From Panopea generosa (taxonomy: Eukaryota > Mollusca > Bivalvia > Adapedonta > Hiatellidae): a stretch of 64,000 bases of DNA. Positions 38,999 to 51,434 of the stretch are shown in pieces. The stretch is taken from assembly GCA_029582155.1 (NCBI GenBank), contig CM055899.1, positions 83,670,056 through 83,734,055 of the forward strand, read 5' to 3'. How positions within the stretch are numbered: the stretch's first letter is position 1; each line of letters opens with the position of its first letter. Made by a program: the position numbers and the translations under genes. The notes below the pieces were generated by a model. The model had not been told where the DNA came from. It saw only the letters and a program-made list of their open reading frames with translations, and made no database searches.

Positions 38999-39191
38999 TT
39001 TGAAGAGTAGAAATTGTCATGACATGTGACTGAAATTTTTTTGTCGAACAAACCTTTACCATTTCTGAATATAAAAATATGCCTTTTGAATTCATCGCAC
39101 AACTGTTTTCGAATTCATGCACCAAAATAAGATGGCCGTCACACATGCATATATCAGTTTCGGACGACTCGAAAACAGGAAAAACTGCCAA
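38913..39191 (-). pseudogene. Coding-like fragment crossing into repeat A, unidentified
   Basis: The open minus frame contains CDGHLILVHEFENSCAMN, TISTLQSLTEQLPPLHDG and SKIITPKKLELCKAVG. The composition looks like real protein. It ends at GGTAATTTTG, which could be a splice donor. The first half lies in the core, the second half in repeat A. I do not recognise the family. It could be an exon captured in the element or a chance frame. Confidence 0.3.
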
Positions 39192-40484
39192 ATTTTTTTA
39201 GCCATTGTACCTTAATAAAAATAATTCTAGAAAAAGAAATACTTTCTTTGTATTGCCTCCTATAGTTATCTATCTGACTGCATATTCATTTTATTGTATA
39301 TGCAACATTACATAACTTAAGTGTCAAAATACATGACCATATATGTAGAAATAGTTGTTTTTGCTTCAAATAATGCTCTGTTTTGTTGCAAAACTATATA
39401 TTTGACTTTTTTTATATCTATAACAAACAAATATTAATGTTTGAAGGTGCCCAGCAATGAGAAAAATCTATTTTCTATAGCAAGCATCATGTATTTTTAT
39501 TTGAAAAAAAAGTAAGAAAAACAACCGAAAGAAATCAGATGATGGTACAAAAGTTTCAAGCACAGGTTAACTAAACGCTGAGAAATTATTACGCGAATCT
39601 GTTTTGCGTCATTTCAAAGATGTCGCATTTTACCATTTACCTGAATGTCCAAGAGTAGGTAAATACTGTTTATAAGCCAGACCCAGCCACATAAATATCA
39701 ACAATGAAGAGAAAAAAATGACAGTAAATCAAAAATGGCAGTCATACACCATACCATTAAAACGAAACGTGACAGTTTGGCGGTCGGTATATCGAAAACT
39801 GGATACAGAGCTGTTGATAACAAATATCAATGACAAAATAATGAAACAGGAAATTTCTCCATAATTCATGATCAATATAATATTAATTGATAAACAGCGA
39901 CATAAAAACAATATTGCTCATACGCGACCAACCGTATTGTTAAAAAGCATGCGCTAAAGAGTGGAAACAGTATCGCGACAAATGTTACCATTTTTATGAG
40001 GGTGGGGTATGAATTATACATAAATAATAAGTTTCTAAAACAAAAAATGGTTTAACTTACATGAATCATGAAATGTGGATGCAGTGAATGCTCTAGACAT
40101 GCTTTTGTTGTGATATATTAGCATCACTGTCTTTGTGTGTGACTTTCAAGTATTTTTAAATGCAAACTTCAATTCATTTTAGCCAGGATTTTGAGACAGA
40201 TGGCTAAAATCAAGTCTTATCACATGATGCAGCATTGCATATTTGCATACATGATCATTTCTTTTTCAGTTAAATATATGATCTCACGTTGTGTTCCTTC
40301 CATTGAATTGAATAAATCCTGATTCCAACATTTCCATGACAAATTTTCAGCTGCTCAGTCTCATTGCCCTATTTGCTTTACTGTTTTAGCTTTAAGTTTG
40401 GTTTTGCCTGTGTGACACTTCTCTATTTCACTCAAAGTCATCCATTTTTCACAAAAAAAAAAATTAGTTTTCCATTTACAGGTT
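39192..40484. other. Core of the inserted segment, non-coding
   Basis: AT-rich, with only short frames on either strand. No reverse transcriptase, integrase or transposase motif is seen. Confidence 0.5.
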
Positions 40485-40829
40485 TCAAATACAGTATTTC
40501 CCATAGAAAGTGACATATTTTGAAAAAGAAAGTAAATCTGAATCACAAAGATGCAGTTTCCTCCCAGCGTTTACTAAAAATGATCTGGTTCTTGAACGTC
40601 TCACACACCAATTAATTTTGTACTGTTCTACATATAGAGACATGCACTTCTGGAACACTGGATACATTACCAATGTTTCTAAAAGTGCCTTATTTCCATA
40701 GATAGTCCTCTGTTGGTCCAAATATGCAGAAAAAACATGGGGTTGACCAGGTTGCTTTTTCACAATTTCGATGGTTTGATGGCACCCCTTCATTTTTGAC
40801 AATTCTGCCCATTTGTTGCAGTGTATCAC
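40485..40829 (-). pseudogene. Coding-like fragment crossing out of repeat A', unidentified
   Basis: This 114-codon minus frame contains KGCHQTIEIVKKQPGQPH, SAYLDQQRTIYGNKALLE, VEQYKINWCVRR and VNAGRKLHLCDSDLL. About 77 codons lie in repeat A' and 37 in the core. Repeat A carries the same start but runs into satellite instead. The frame may continue after a shift to 40361. No known family is recognised. Confidence 0.35.
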
Positions 40830-41050
40830 TACGCATCTTTAAACTGTTATAGCATCATCAAACAGTTCCCAGGGTCACCCAAACTTTGCAGAAATCATGA
40901 AAACGTTCCAATGTTCCCATATGCACAAAGAAATATGACATTTTATGCATTTTTAAAAACAAAATTACCCAACCGCTTTACACAGCTCTAATTTCTTGGG
41001 CGTAATAATCTTGCTACCGTCATGTAAGAGGGGAAATTGTTCAGTGAGAC
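40598..41050. repeat. 453-bp direct repeat A'
   Basis: Same ends as repeat A and offset from it by 2053 bp. The copy ends exactly where the 67-bp satellite resumes (CTACTACTAGTATATG). Confidence 0.93.
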
Positions 41051-41999
41051 CTACTACTAGTATATGATAAAGTATTACACTGGAAACATTAGGCCACTCG
41101 ATCACGGAGAAATGTTAATGCAAATAATATATGATAAAGCAATGCACTGGAAACATTAGGTCACTCGGCCACAGGGAAATCTGAATGTAAATAACATATG
41201 ATAAAGCATTACACTAGAAACCTTAGGTCATTCGGCCACGGAGAAATGTCAATGCAAATAATATATGATAAAGGAATACACTGCAAACCTTAGGTCACTC
41301 GGCCACAGAGAAATCTCAATACAAATACTATATGATATAGCAAAACTTTGGAAACCTTAGGCCAATCGGCCACGGAGAAGTCTGAACACAAATACTATAT
41401 GATAAAGTAATACACTGGAAACCTAAGGTCACTCGGCCACGGAGAAATCTGAACACAAATAATATATGATAATGTATTACACTGTTAACCTTTGGCCACG
41501 TGGCCACGGGGAAATCTCAATACATATACTATATGATAATGTATTACACTGGAAACCTTAGGTCTCGGCAACGGAGAAATCTGAACAGAAATACTATATG
41601 ATAATGTTACACACTGGAAACCTTAGGCTACTCGGCCGCGGAGAAATCTGAACAGAAATACTATATGATAATGTAATACACTGGAAACCTTTGGCAACTT
41701 GGCCACGGAGAAATCGGCAACGGAGAAATCTCAAAACAAATATTATATAATAACCTAATACACTGGAAACCTTTGACCACTCTGCCAGGGAAACTTAAAA
41801 CAAATATTATATGATAACCTAATACACTGGAAACCTTTGACCACTCTGCCACGGAGAAATCTCAAAACAAATATTATATAATAACCTAATACACTGGAAA
41901 CCTTTGACCACTCTGCCACGGAGAAATCTCAAAACAAATATTATATGATAACCTAATACACTGGAAACCTTTGACCTCTCGGCCACGGAGAAATCTCAT
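41051..41999. repeat. Second 67-bp satellite, right block (about 14 copies)
   Basis: Same monomer as at 37736-38544. The last four units (41660-42000) share their own variants: TATTATATGATAACCTAATA and CCTTTGACCACTCTGCC. One unit near 41700 contains an internal partial duplication (GGAGAAATCGGCAACGGAG). Confidence 0.95.
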
Positions 42000-42149
42000 T
42001 ATTTTTTAAAAGAAATTGAATGGGGTTATGCGCCATTTTCAACACATTTCAGGCTATATATTGCATATAAAGACTGAGTCAGACTGAGTCAGACTTAGTA
42101 GAACCACCATCCTTCCGCAAGTAACTGGAAACTTTCTCACATAATGTCA
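42000..42149 (-). mobile_element. SINE tail, 5'-truncated, minus orientation
   Basis: Read on the minus strand it gives CATTATGTGAGAAAGTTTCC, AGTTACTTGCGGAAGGATGG, TGGTTCTACT and later TGTGTTGAAAATGG, ending in an A-rich tail. The same blocks occur in the same order in the SINE at 62288-62508. There is no tRNA head here. It abuts the last satellite unit directly, so it inserted at or in the array edge. The tail resembles molluscan SINE 3' domains I recall. Confidence 0.7.
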
Positions 42150-43227
42150 AAGATATGTAGTATTACACAATATCAGTTATAAAATTGAATTACCTACCTT
42201 CATTAGAAATGCATTAACGACACTTATACCTACTACAGACTTGTTCTATACTCATGAGACACTTTCTCATATAACTTTACAAAAACCAATAGTATTTATC
42301 CTTCAAAGCAGACAAATACATTTATTATATCATAAACAGATTCCATGGCAGACATAAGAGAAGCAATGGTTGTGTGATGCATATAATATCGAGAGTTTGG
42401 AATAAAACTTCTCAGTTGTTCGATAAAATGATTATCGCATATTGTATGTTACTCAACTTATATGCGAAAACTGAGATATAAGCTTTAATGTACATATTTA
42501 TTATTGGTATGGTATTGTATTTTCGTTGAAGTATATATTGTAAAATTACTTCAGAAAAACAGTCAATCCATCCAGATTTATTCTGATTACTTCCTCCAAT
42601 AAAGCTGCGTATGATAAAGTTTGATACAACATATCTTGTGTTGAAACTGGCGTCTAACCTTCTTTAAACATAGATAGTTGATAGTATCTAAAGAAAAGAT
42701 TCCATGGAAGCACGGTCTAGAGCCAGGAATTATATCAAACGCAAGTGAACCAGTAGCAAAAGTCAAATCATCAGATCCGGTTTAAGCGGTATTCTTTGTT
42801 TGTTCCATATTTTCAAGAAACCAGAATTAAATTATGTTGAAATATGTTATATAAGTTTTGCAAATGTTGAAGGTTATTGCAAAAGAAAGGCAACGATGCT
42901 GGAATGCGTCAATAAATAGCACAAGCATTGTATTGTCAAAACTGTGAAAGTGTTTCACGTATCGACATTTTGCAGATTAGGTTTTATTCATCTTAGATTA
43001 ATGTGATTTTCAAGCTTTGTGGCATACTTGGTTATTGTCATTTTAAAATCTTATCAAGAAATAAGTTTTACATTTTTTCTCAATTGTATAACGACCGAAA
43101 GGAATGATGGTAAATATAGTAAGTAGTTGGCAGGTATTCGGATTCGTTTTCATATTCACTTATTTTACTCGTTTTATATGTTTAAAAATGTAATCAATAG
43201 AAAACGGATGTATATTAATATAAAATC
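42150..43227. other. AT-rich DNA with no recognised gene
   Basis: No coding frame of note, RNA gene or tandem array was seen. Confidence 0.5.
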
Positions 43228-43600
43228 TGAATCCCCCACTGGTTGGTAGTTGGCGCTTCGCTGCGAATACCCAACTGGAAATTTTGAATCGCCTCCTGAT
43301 GAATATACTCAGAGTATTGCACAAACAGCGCGGAAATGGTTTTTATTTATTGTTGTAAACAGTGTTTTATTTGATTTCAAAGAAATCCGAATCCTCAACT
43401 AACAACTGGTTGGTAGCTGTCGATTCGCTACGAATCCCCAATTAGAAATTTTGAATCGCCTCCTGGTGAATATACACTATGTATTGAAGGAACAGCGCGG
43501 GAAAGGTGTTTATTTATTTTTAAACTCTTTTTTTTCTATAGAACTGATTTGTTTTTAAAGAAAATCTCGATTTGAAAAAAAAATCCGAATCCAAATGGTA
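43228..43600. repeat. Diverged tandem duplication of about 160 bp, plus a partial third copy
   Basis: GAATCCCCCACTGGTTGGTA (43228) recurs in altered form near 43390 (GAATCCTCAACTAACAACTG). Both are followed by TTCGCT.CGAAT, GAAATTTTGAATCGCCTCCT, ACAGCGCGG and TTTATTTATT. A short third start is seen near 43580 (ATCCGAATCCAAATGGTAG). Confidence 0.75.
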
Positions 43601-44829
43601 GTTGGCATCGTTACTAGACGAACGCTTTGTACGTACTTTATGTATTCTATCAAATATCTCCTCATTTATAAAAATGGAATATTCAAATAATCACAATTTG
43701 TGAAAAAATCTAAAGAAGACACGTCCGTCTTAACATTCACTTATTATCACTAAAACAACTAATGTCTAAAATATATACTGTCATTACAAACATAATTTAG
43801 TTAGGTTCACTAAAGCTGTGCGACTCTAATCAGGGTTTGGTCATTTCCTTGTGTTTTACATAAAGAGGAAACTTTTTACCACAGAGTCAATAACGTGTGA
43901 AAGATATTACGGAAATCCAATATGTCTTTCTTTTAATCAATCCATTCCTTATGGTCTTGTTGTTCAGTTTCAGGAGGCTCCATACTGATTTAATTTATTT
44001 CACAGCATGGATTTTGTTTAAATATTAAAACGGAAATGAACCAAGTTTATAGATGTATGTATGCTTGTATGTATATATGGACATATATCGTATTACAAAC
44101 CAGCGTCAACAACAACCGCTTCTCTGATAAATAACTCACTAAAATATACCAAAACTTGATTCTGAACATAAAAAACAGACCAGGAGGCTGTCAGTGTAAC
44201 ACACACGGGTGACTGAAGTAACATTGTCAGACGCGTACCTTTTTTTTAATTGTAATTAACGCTGAATTCATGCACCGTATGGTGGAATCGCTATCGTAAT
44301 TCAATTATGTCACATAATAATTGTAATGTGTTTTGTTTTTCTTTCAAATGAAAACCAGACAAACATGGTTTATCTGGTTGAAGCAGTATGAGGTAAATAG
44401 CCATTGGAGAGCCTGGATCTTATTTACGAAATAAAACAAACAAACTACATCGCTCCTTTCTCCGTTATCGTCACATCGTAAAACGCATGTTAATAAAAGT
44501 ATTCCCCACAATACTTCAATATTCAAATAATATACATCACAACAATAATCAAGTAGTTTATATTCTTTATTCCCACAAGTATTGTCATTAATATGATAAT
44601 CTTTTCTGTAAAAAAGGATACACCTAACTGAATATTTGATAAGGTTAAAAACAACCATTATAGATTTATGAGAGAAAAAACACCTTATTTGATAAACATA
44701 TAAAATCAGCTGCAACGTTAAAATCGTTTTTATGTTTTTTTATGTTGGTTTATAAACAACTTCCATAACGGAATTAACCTCAAGCTAAGGTTTGTAAATT
44801 GTTCAGACTCTGGTGTGTCTTTTTAAGGT

Positions 44830-44830
<1 letters not shown>
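43601..44830. other. AT-rich DNA with no recognised gene
   Basis: A 123-codon minus frame at 44715-44344 is the longest but is rich in Cys, Tyr and Phe from AT-rich text and has no recognisable motif. Confidence 0.45.

Positions 44831-44874
<44 letters not shown>
44831..44874. repeat. (AC)n microsatellite, about 22 units
   Basis: Uninterrupted AC dinucleotides, ending at ACAACGCATGC. Confidence 0.97.
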
Positions 44875-44875
<1 letters not shown>

Positions 44876-46129
44876 CGCATGCATGTGTTGTACGGTTTGT
44901 TGAGCGATGGCCTACCCTAATCCTCACTGTCGCGGAATTCGCTATTATTAATTGATCAAAATGTATTATTTACAATTAAACTTAAAAATTATGATCTTGG
45001 AAATGATTGTAAAAGGAGGTAATTCACTTAGTATGTCAATGTGTGTTAGTGTATAAGCATTATATGGAAATTATAAATATGCCATGTCAAAGTATGATTT
45101 TAATATAAATATATGTGAGAAATGTTTTAATATAATTTTCAGTATATTGTATTTAAATATTTGTGATATGCTATAAGAAATATAGGTAAAGTATAAATAA
45201 GGCATATTTGACAGCAATTAGGTTCTAAAAGTTTGTGATATTCATAGTGGATTACTATAAGTGTTGCATACATTGGATTTAAATGAATTCTACAGTTGGA
45301 TTTAACTACTAGTGTTAAAGTGTAATATTCATATTGGATTAACTACAACTAGAAGAACTGGAAGCCAAACTAGGAAGAAATACAATTAATGACAAATTAC
45401 CAACTATAAAGAAAATATCAGTGTGAAACTATCAAAGAACATATACTATTCGTGTTGAACTACAGTACTGTTAACAAACTACAACTATAAAACTACAAAC
45501 TTTAGATATGTGATTTATTACTATCAATACACTTATATTTGTCTTACATTGAAATGATTATATTGATCGATGTGGTTGAGAAGTATGTTTTTTAAACTAT
45601 GTAAATTTATTAATTGTTTCTAATATTAGTTCGCCACACTCACGAACCTATTACGGGGTGATTAAATTGGTCAAAATTGAATTAAAAAAAATATCAGGCA
45701 GACATATTCTTTGAGATGCTTTTTGCAGAAGTCTTCGATAACTAATTGACAATTAAGTATAATTTAGAGTTCATCAATACAGGTGTAAGGAGAAGGACAT
45801 ATCATATCCGTTCGATTAATGTCCAGTGTATGAAATCACAGGTAGACAATACCGCTTAACTTGCTTTACATTCTCGGTGATACGTGTATTGGGTTAAATG
45901 TGCAAAGTTAAAGTGCATTAAATAGATCTGACTTTCAAACGAGCTTAGTATATATTGATGTAACTTTGCTATATATAAAACTTGGTATTGAGGTCATCCT
46001 GTTAGCATGCTGTATTACTTGGATATCGACTGTGTACGGTAGGCGATTACTTTGAATATTGTTCAAAGTCAGACAATGATATATTTGAAGACTTTACATG
46101 TGAAGTTTGTTTCAGCATATTCCAATACA
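44875..46129. other. AT-rich DNA with no recognised gene
   Basis: Weak internal similarity among phrases such as TTCATA.TGGATTA at 45240-45340, but no clear unit. No gene recognised. Confidence 0.45.
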
Positions 46130-46655
46130 GTTTAGCATTTTTATATCTACATAATTTCATTGTCTTAGTTTGGTTATCAGTATAATTCTTTTTTATAATT
46201 GTTTAACTCAGATTTGTAGTCAGACCGGGACTTTGCAAGTAAAATTCTATTTTCCTCAGATTTACATGATCAGAAAGAATTCAAACATCTATGAAAACTA
46301 TTTCTCTTTTCTTCACACTTATCATCAAACCAAGTATTTTTGATATTTTTTTTATTTTTTTTATTTTTTAATATTTTCTTTCTGAACAATGCATTGTTGG
46401 TTTCATTCATGACATTCGAAAACGTTTTTAAACTATCCCCAATGTCCTTACTATTGAAAAAAAATCTGTATTTTCTGTCAAAATATTCAAATTTTCTGTA
46501 AAATTAGCATTATTCAAAGCGTTAACATACTCATCGTTAAGTTCACTATTCCAGCTGTATTTGCTATCTATAGATACAGTCATTTCCGCCAGTATTCTTT
46601 GTATTTGCATACTTATTTTCAGCATTTTCATAAAACTCAAAAATACATTCAATTA
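46130..46655 (-). mobile_element. LINE relic: linker between endonuclease and polymerase
   Basis: The minus frame at 46652-46428 reads YSWNSELNDEYVNALNNANF and ENLNILTEN. After a shift, 46340-46190 reads NTWFDDKCEEKRNSFHRC, SEENRILLAKSRSDYKSEL and NNYKKELY. A 'W..E....Y...L' helix followed by 'WFDxxC' and 'RSDYK' is what LINE copy 2 carries in its linker (WFDEDCQITKQLYKDAL, RKSNYK). Only about 0.5 kb survives. Confidence 0.6.
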
Positions 46656-48506
46656 CACAATGATCTGATAAATAGAGACAATGACTTTGAATTGGAGATA
46701 GTATTGTTAATTGTCTTCATTTTGATAGGAATGTTGCTCTGAGCAACACATTATGTGGTAAACATTCTTAATTGTTATGTTATACGGATGCAGCTCTGTT
46801 GTAGATCTTAATTAATGAATGTTATTTCTTCATTAAACTTAAAAAAAGATTACCGCTTTCACAAACACAGTAAGACTATCATAATTTTTGATAGCTTATA
46901 AAACATGATCAAGGTACAATTGAAACAACAGAACGGAAAAAATAAACCGTTTTAATTTTGAACACCGATTTAATATATTTTTGCGATACTTGTTTACTTG
47001 TTTTTAACGGTAATATGAATTACGAACTTCACAAGAATCTGTTTCCTTTTACCTGTATCGGCTCTACACAAAGCATGAAGTAATTATAATTTGATTTTTT
47101 GTTAGTACTGTTTTATTTTACTGGTACCTTCCTCTTTGATTACGCGACGACCGAAATTACTGGGGAGAGTGAAATGCTTGTAGCATGCTGGATAATTGTT
47201 CCTATAATATATGCACAGTGTCGTGTTTGTTGGTGAAAATGTCTTGCGGGGCTACATTTATTGACAATTAATCAATTAATAATATGACGATTGGGGAAGA
47301 GCGATAATGAGTGCACCCTTCAATCAGGTTTGTGCTCTCTTATACCGGTCTTGCTGAAGACAGTTCGAAGGCGATTACCACTGTTGCCACTTCGTATGTA
47401 TGTATTGATTGTAAAAGTTGATATATTCATTTCTATATATCGATAACGTTTATATTGTTGTTGTGACTGTGTCCTTTTAAGAGTCATTTTTGGATATGAT
47501 AAGGCAATGTGTGTGATTTCAGAGCCTCAGTATCGAACTATTACATGCGGTATATACAGTTGTACGATATGTAAGTAAATGTAGGTCATAAACTATTTTG
47601 TCGATAAGATCCTTATTAAAATCATTTGTGAAACAGTTTCACCTTATATTGTTCTTTTTTACAGTAAAATGCACGAGTGACGCCATTACAATAACGCATA
47701 CAAACAAATAAAGCAAAATATATAAAACTGGATATGAAAATGACAATGACCTTGTATCTATATAAACTTATTTAAGAATATTCTTTAAATTTTTATTTAT
47801 TGTACTTCACTGTTTATATACACAATATACACCAGCCCTTGCAAGATATAATATTACAAAGTAAATGCAATTAAAGCAATAACACGTGTTTCTGTGAATT
47901 ACTTAAACACTGCGTCGTGAGCACATTTACTTTTATTGTGTCTGGGTACCTATGCAATAACAACCAATGTTGTTACGTAAAACGGTAACACTTGCCTTTA
48001 ACTACAACCGCTACGAGGCTATAAGCAAGCACATTTATGTAAATCCTTTAATTATCGTACTGGAATTATGTAGAGTCGCTCTGGCTATCGATAATTATTT
48101 TCCATCCTTGTATTTCTGATGATAGTAAGCTGCTAATAAACCAAATACACATTTTCCTAAAGATGAATTGTTATATTATTCTGTGTGGGTTTGGTTCTTA
48201 CAGAGATTTATAAAGAGTCGTGTTTATGTGAATTACATTTGCGGAATCAGAAGGATATTCGGCTCTGATGTCAGCAGGTGGGAGCCGTAGTCACGAGGAC
48301 GTGGGGAAAACATTATTGTTAAAAGAACAAAGTGCCATTCAGCGGCATATTTGAGGGTTAACGGTATAGTAGTAAACACTGAATAAGGTATCGACCTATC
48401 GGTTACCGCAGGGGAACTAGAATTAAAATACAAAGAAAGAAGACGATGTTCAGGTCAATATTACGTTGAAAACGGTCGTAGAAGTATCAAAACGGTAGAG
48501 TACACA
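46656..48506. other. AT-rich DNA with no recognised gene
   Basis: No convincing coding frame or RNA gene. The phrase CGACGACCGAAATTACTGG at 47147 echoes ACGACCGAAAGGAATGATGG at 43091 and ACGACCGCTTGATACC at 36203, too short to define an element. Confidence 0.45.
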
Positions 48507-48585
48507 TCGTCCCATTAGAGCAATAATGTACCAAGTGTATATGGAGTAAGAAGGCACTTGGTGCCTTTTTGCACCAATGGGGCGA
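48507..48585. repeat. Imperfect hairpin, 31-bp stem and 17-nt loop
   Basis: Arms 48507-48537 and 48555-48585 pair at 25 of 31 positions, plus two G-U wobbles on the plus-strand RNA, around TATATGGAGTAAGAAGG. Paired blocks include CCCATT/AATGGG and ACCAAGTG/CACTTGGT. The size and spaced mismatches resemble a microRNA precursor, but a decayed MITE would look the same. Confidence 0.55.
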
Positions 48586-51434
48586 CATATAGTATTGCAT
48601 TAATCAGTATTAATAAATGGTATGTATAAAGCATTGTTATCAAAGTTAACATAAGAAGTTTAGGTTAACACTTGAGATAGTGAAGTTTTGTAGCATTACA
48701 ATCCCCAAAAAGAATACGAAATGCTATGCAGTATTTAGAAGTAAAAGAGAGCACAATTATAACAAAGACAATTATATTCACTCAGTAAGATCGGTGAATG
48801 TTTCATTATTTACATTTTTCAAATATTTCATAGTTTACATTTTGATTTGCCCTTGAAGAGTCGTCTGTCTCAAGAAGGAAGGGCTTATGACATTGTAATT
48901 TCTCCGTGATCCGTCTGTTGTCCGTTCAACGTCTGATAGTCTTCTAGTGAAAACTGTTGCACTTTCAGTTTTTATCAAATCCTGATATATTCTTGATGCA
49001 TTTATCCGTTGCAGCTCAGTAACCTCTTGGACCGGTTATATTGGACCACAATAGACGACACAGTTATTGCCCTTAGTTGATAACCTGAAAGAACATGCTC
49101 AGGACATCTCTGTCTATCAGAGTTATAACTAAGGACTGATGGAAAATACTGTTTTTTTTTGTTGATTGTTTCTTTCATTTTGCAAACCAGGGGGCACATT
49201 CAGTTGCCATTTGATGTGTATGTCTATGAAAACTCAGACATGTTTTTGAACCGGCTGTATCTATTTTGGTTTAAATATGCAATATTTTATTTATAGTTGA
49301 ATCCCATGAACTAAAATATAGTAACTGATATTTTTTTTAAAATATGAATATCGCTTTTTCATTTTCACGATTCCCTGAATGAAAGTTATTGTGTTGACTG
49401 TACATAGCCAATTACATTTAGTTAAAATTTGAAACACATGAGGACTACTATCTTTCAGACTATCTAGCTTGAAGAGATAACAGAAAAACAACAACAGTGA
49501 ATTGTTTGAATTGCAGATTCGTTTATATAGTTCGATCCATACACAATGACGTTTAGTTCAGCTGAAAAGATAATAGATACGCCAATAAGGCGCCACGTTA
49601 ATGTATGCTGCAGTGGGAGTTGTAGCCACATTGTCTTTATCTTTACAATCATATGCGTATAGATAGCAATAGTTACAGTTAAACGAGATTTATTATACTA
49701 TATTCACTTTCATATTTGTATGCATTAATTTAAAAGTATGATTAGAACGATTGTTTTAATTTTAATTGTATAATGAAAAGTCAGATAAGCAATTAGAACT
49801 TGCAAGTACATGTACTTTGCATTAATTAAACTTTGTATTACATTTTGTATAAATATATTAACGATAAAGAATAAATGTAAGTTTAAGGTCAAAAGTGATC
49901 CGTAACAACAGATAGTGGGAGTGCATCTATCGTTATGTGGAGACAGGCATCATTATGTACGATCCCTAGAGTGGCGTTCTGTAGTGGCGTTCCTTACGTA
50001 TTTATGTATTATATTTAATATAATTGCATTTGTTATGTTTGTTCTGTCCATTGTATGTTACTTATCCTGCTGGACATATCCCTTTCTTACACATCTGAAA
50101 GATGCGTTTTTAATATTTTAATTAGTTGGTGTAAATTTGACACATATGTGTAATTTCAATTTAAAAAATATCGAAATGTTCTCTTCTATGAACTGAAATG
50201 TCTTATAAGTATATAAATAGTATTGTATATTTCTCGCTAACTAAAATCATCCCAACTGAAGCGACTGAAAAATATAATACATTATATAAAGTGCACATGA
50301 AAGCTCAATGTTTTGTCAATATACCTGTTCGAGTATAAATCAGGAAACATTTAGCAAGTTTTTATAAAATGAAATTCACTGAATAGTTCATTAATGGAGC
50401 AAAACATTAATGAATATGTTGAACGTGGATATAAATGTTGAAATGTTCCGGGTCGAAATGTTTCGGCATTTCGCATAAAAATATTTGTTTTCGTCAACTG
50501 GATTGGGTTATTGCACTCAATATAGCTCATCATAAATAAAATGTGTAATTAACCTGTATATCTTTTTAATGCATAAGTTGAAAACATGCTATTGTTAAAT
50601 ATGATTAGACACATTATTGGAAAAGATGTTACTGTGACAGCTTCTGGACAAACTTAATGATGAATCTGACACCAAGCGAGTGGTCCAGCAAGACAGATGT
50701 TAAAGGCGTGGATAACAATAGTATATGTACTTGTAACCATAATCAGACAAGCATCTTGTTTTATCAACACGAATTGATTGACGATTTTCCGACCTCCCGC
50801 TGCGTATTATCACCGGGCTGTATTGATAAACGGTGCGATACAGTCTTAATTGATAGTCGATAATCATTACTAGAGAAAGTTTCCACTTCCAGCAAAGGAT
50901 CATCTCAAGGAAATATCATTCCTATTAAGTATTTTTCAAATCGTCAGAATAAATTGTGTGTAACCGTTGCTGTCCTTTGGTCCGCATTAACAGTAAAATA
51001 TACGACGTGAGGGTTGTTCAAAATGTTTCAAATATGATTAAACGGTAATTTTCAATGGCTAATGTCTCATACAAGGTGTCTTGGAAGCACAGAATAGAAA
51101 GAAAACAAATAGCAGATTAGATTTTATTGAGTTTGTACACGAGTGATAATAAAACCAAAAGTATCCCCCAATATATCATAGCAACGGTTTAAACAGTATT
51201 CTATTCTCGAGCAAACTGAATGTGATCCGTGATTACAGACATCGAAGGAAATAAAAGTAGTATTACTGCGTTCAATGAAGTAATATGTCCATAAAAGCAA
51301 TGTTTGTCCAGATGGATCATATCCATAATGTGCATATGATGTAAATGCACAAAACAGGCTGAAGGACATATATTGAATGACTGCCAAAATGACTTATAAT
51401 TACTCTGCATTTTAGTTATATTTTAAATAAGGAA
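48586..51434. other. AT-rich DNA with no recognised gene
   Basis: Short frames only. A minus frame at 51387-51124 reads AHYGYDPSGQTLLLWTYYF and CNHGSHSVCSRIEYC and looks mildly protein-like, but I cannot assign it and see no flanking exons. Confidence 0.4.

Larger units (their letters stand above)
38545..41050. mobile_element. Direct-repeat-bounded segment inserted in the 67-bp satellite (LTR-like)
   Basis: The segment is bounded by direct repeats A (38545-38998) and A' (40598-41050), about 97 per cent identical by eye, and its 1.6-kb core has no intact gene. Each direct repeat starts GTCTCAC and ends GTGAGAC, so the segment has 7-bp inverted ends. The flanking satellite reads ATACTAC on the left and CTACTACTAG on the right, which allows a 4-bp CTAC target duplication. 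This fits a non-autonomous LTR-type element, though the ends are not the usual TG...CA and no primer-binding site is visible. Tandem duplication or reintegration of a circle is the alternative, because coding-like frames cross from the core into both repeats. Confidence 0.55.

Noticed and set aside
28130-41999. The two 67-bp satellites as one family
   Set aside because: Equal unit length only; by eye the monomers do not align in either orientation.
44344-44715. 123-codon minus frame as a gene
   Set aside because: Composition follows AT-rich DNA, there is no motif, and nothing nearby supports exons.
36203-47170. Recurrent ACGACCG phrase at 36203, 43091 and 47149 as a dispersed element
   Set aside because: Similarity covers fewer than 20 bases, and the flanks do not align.
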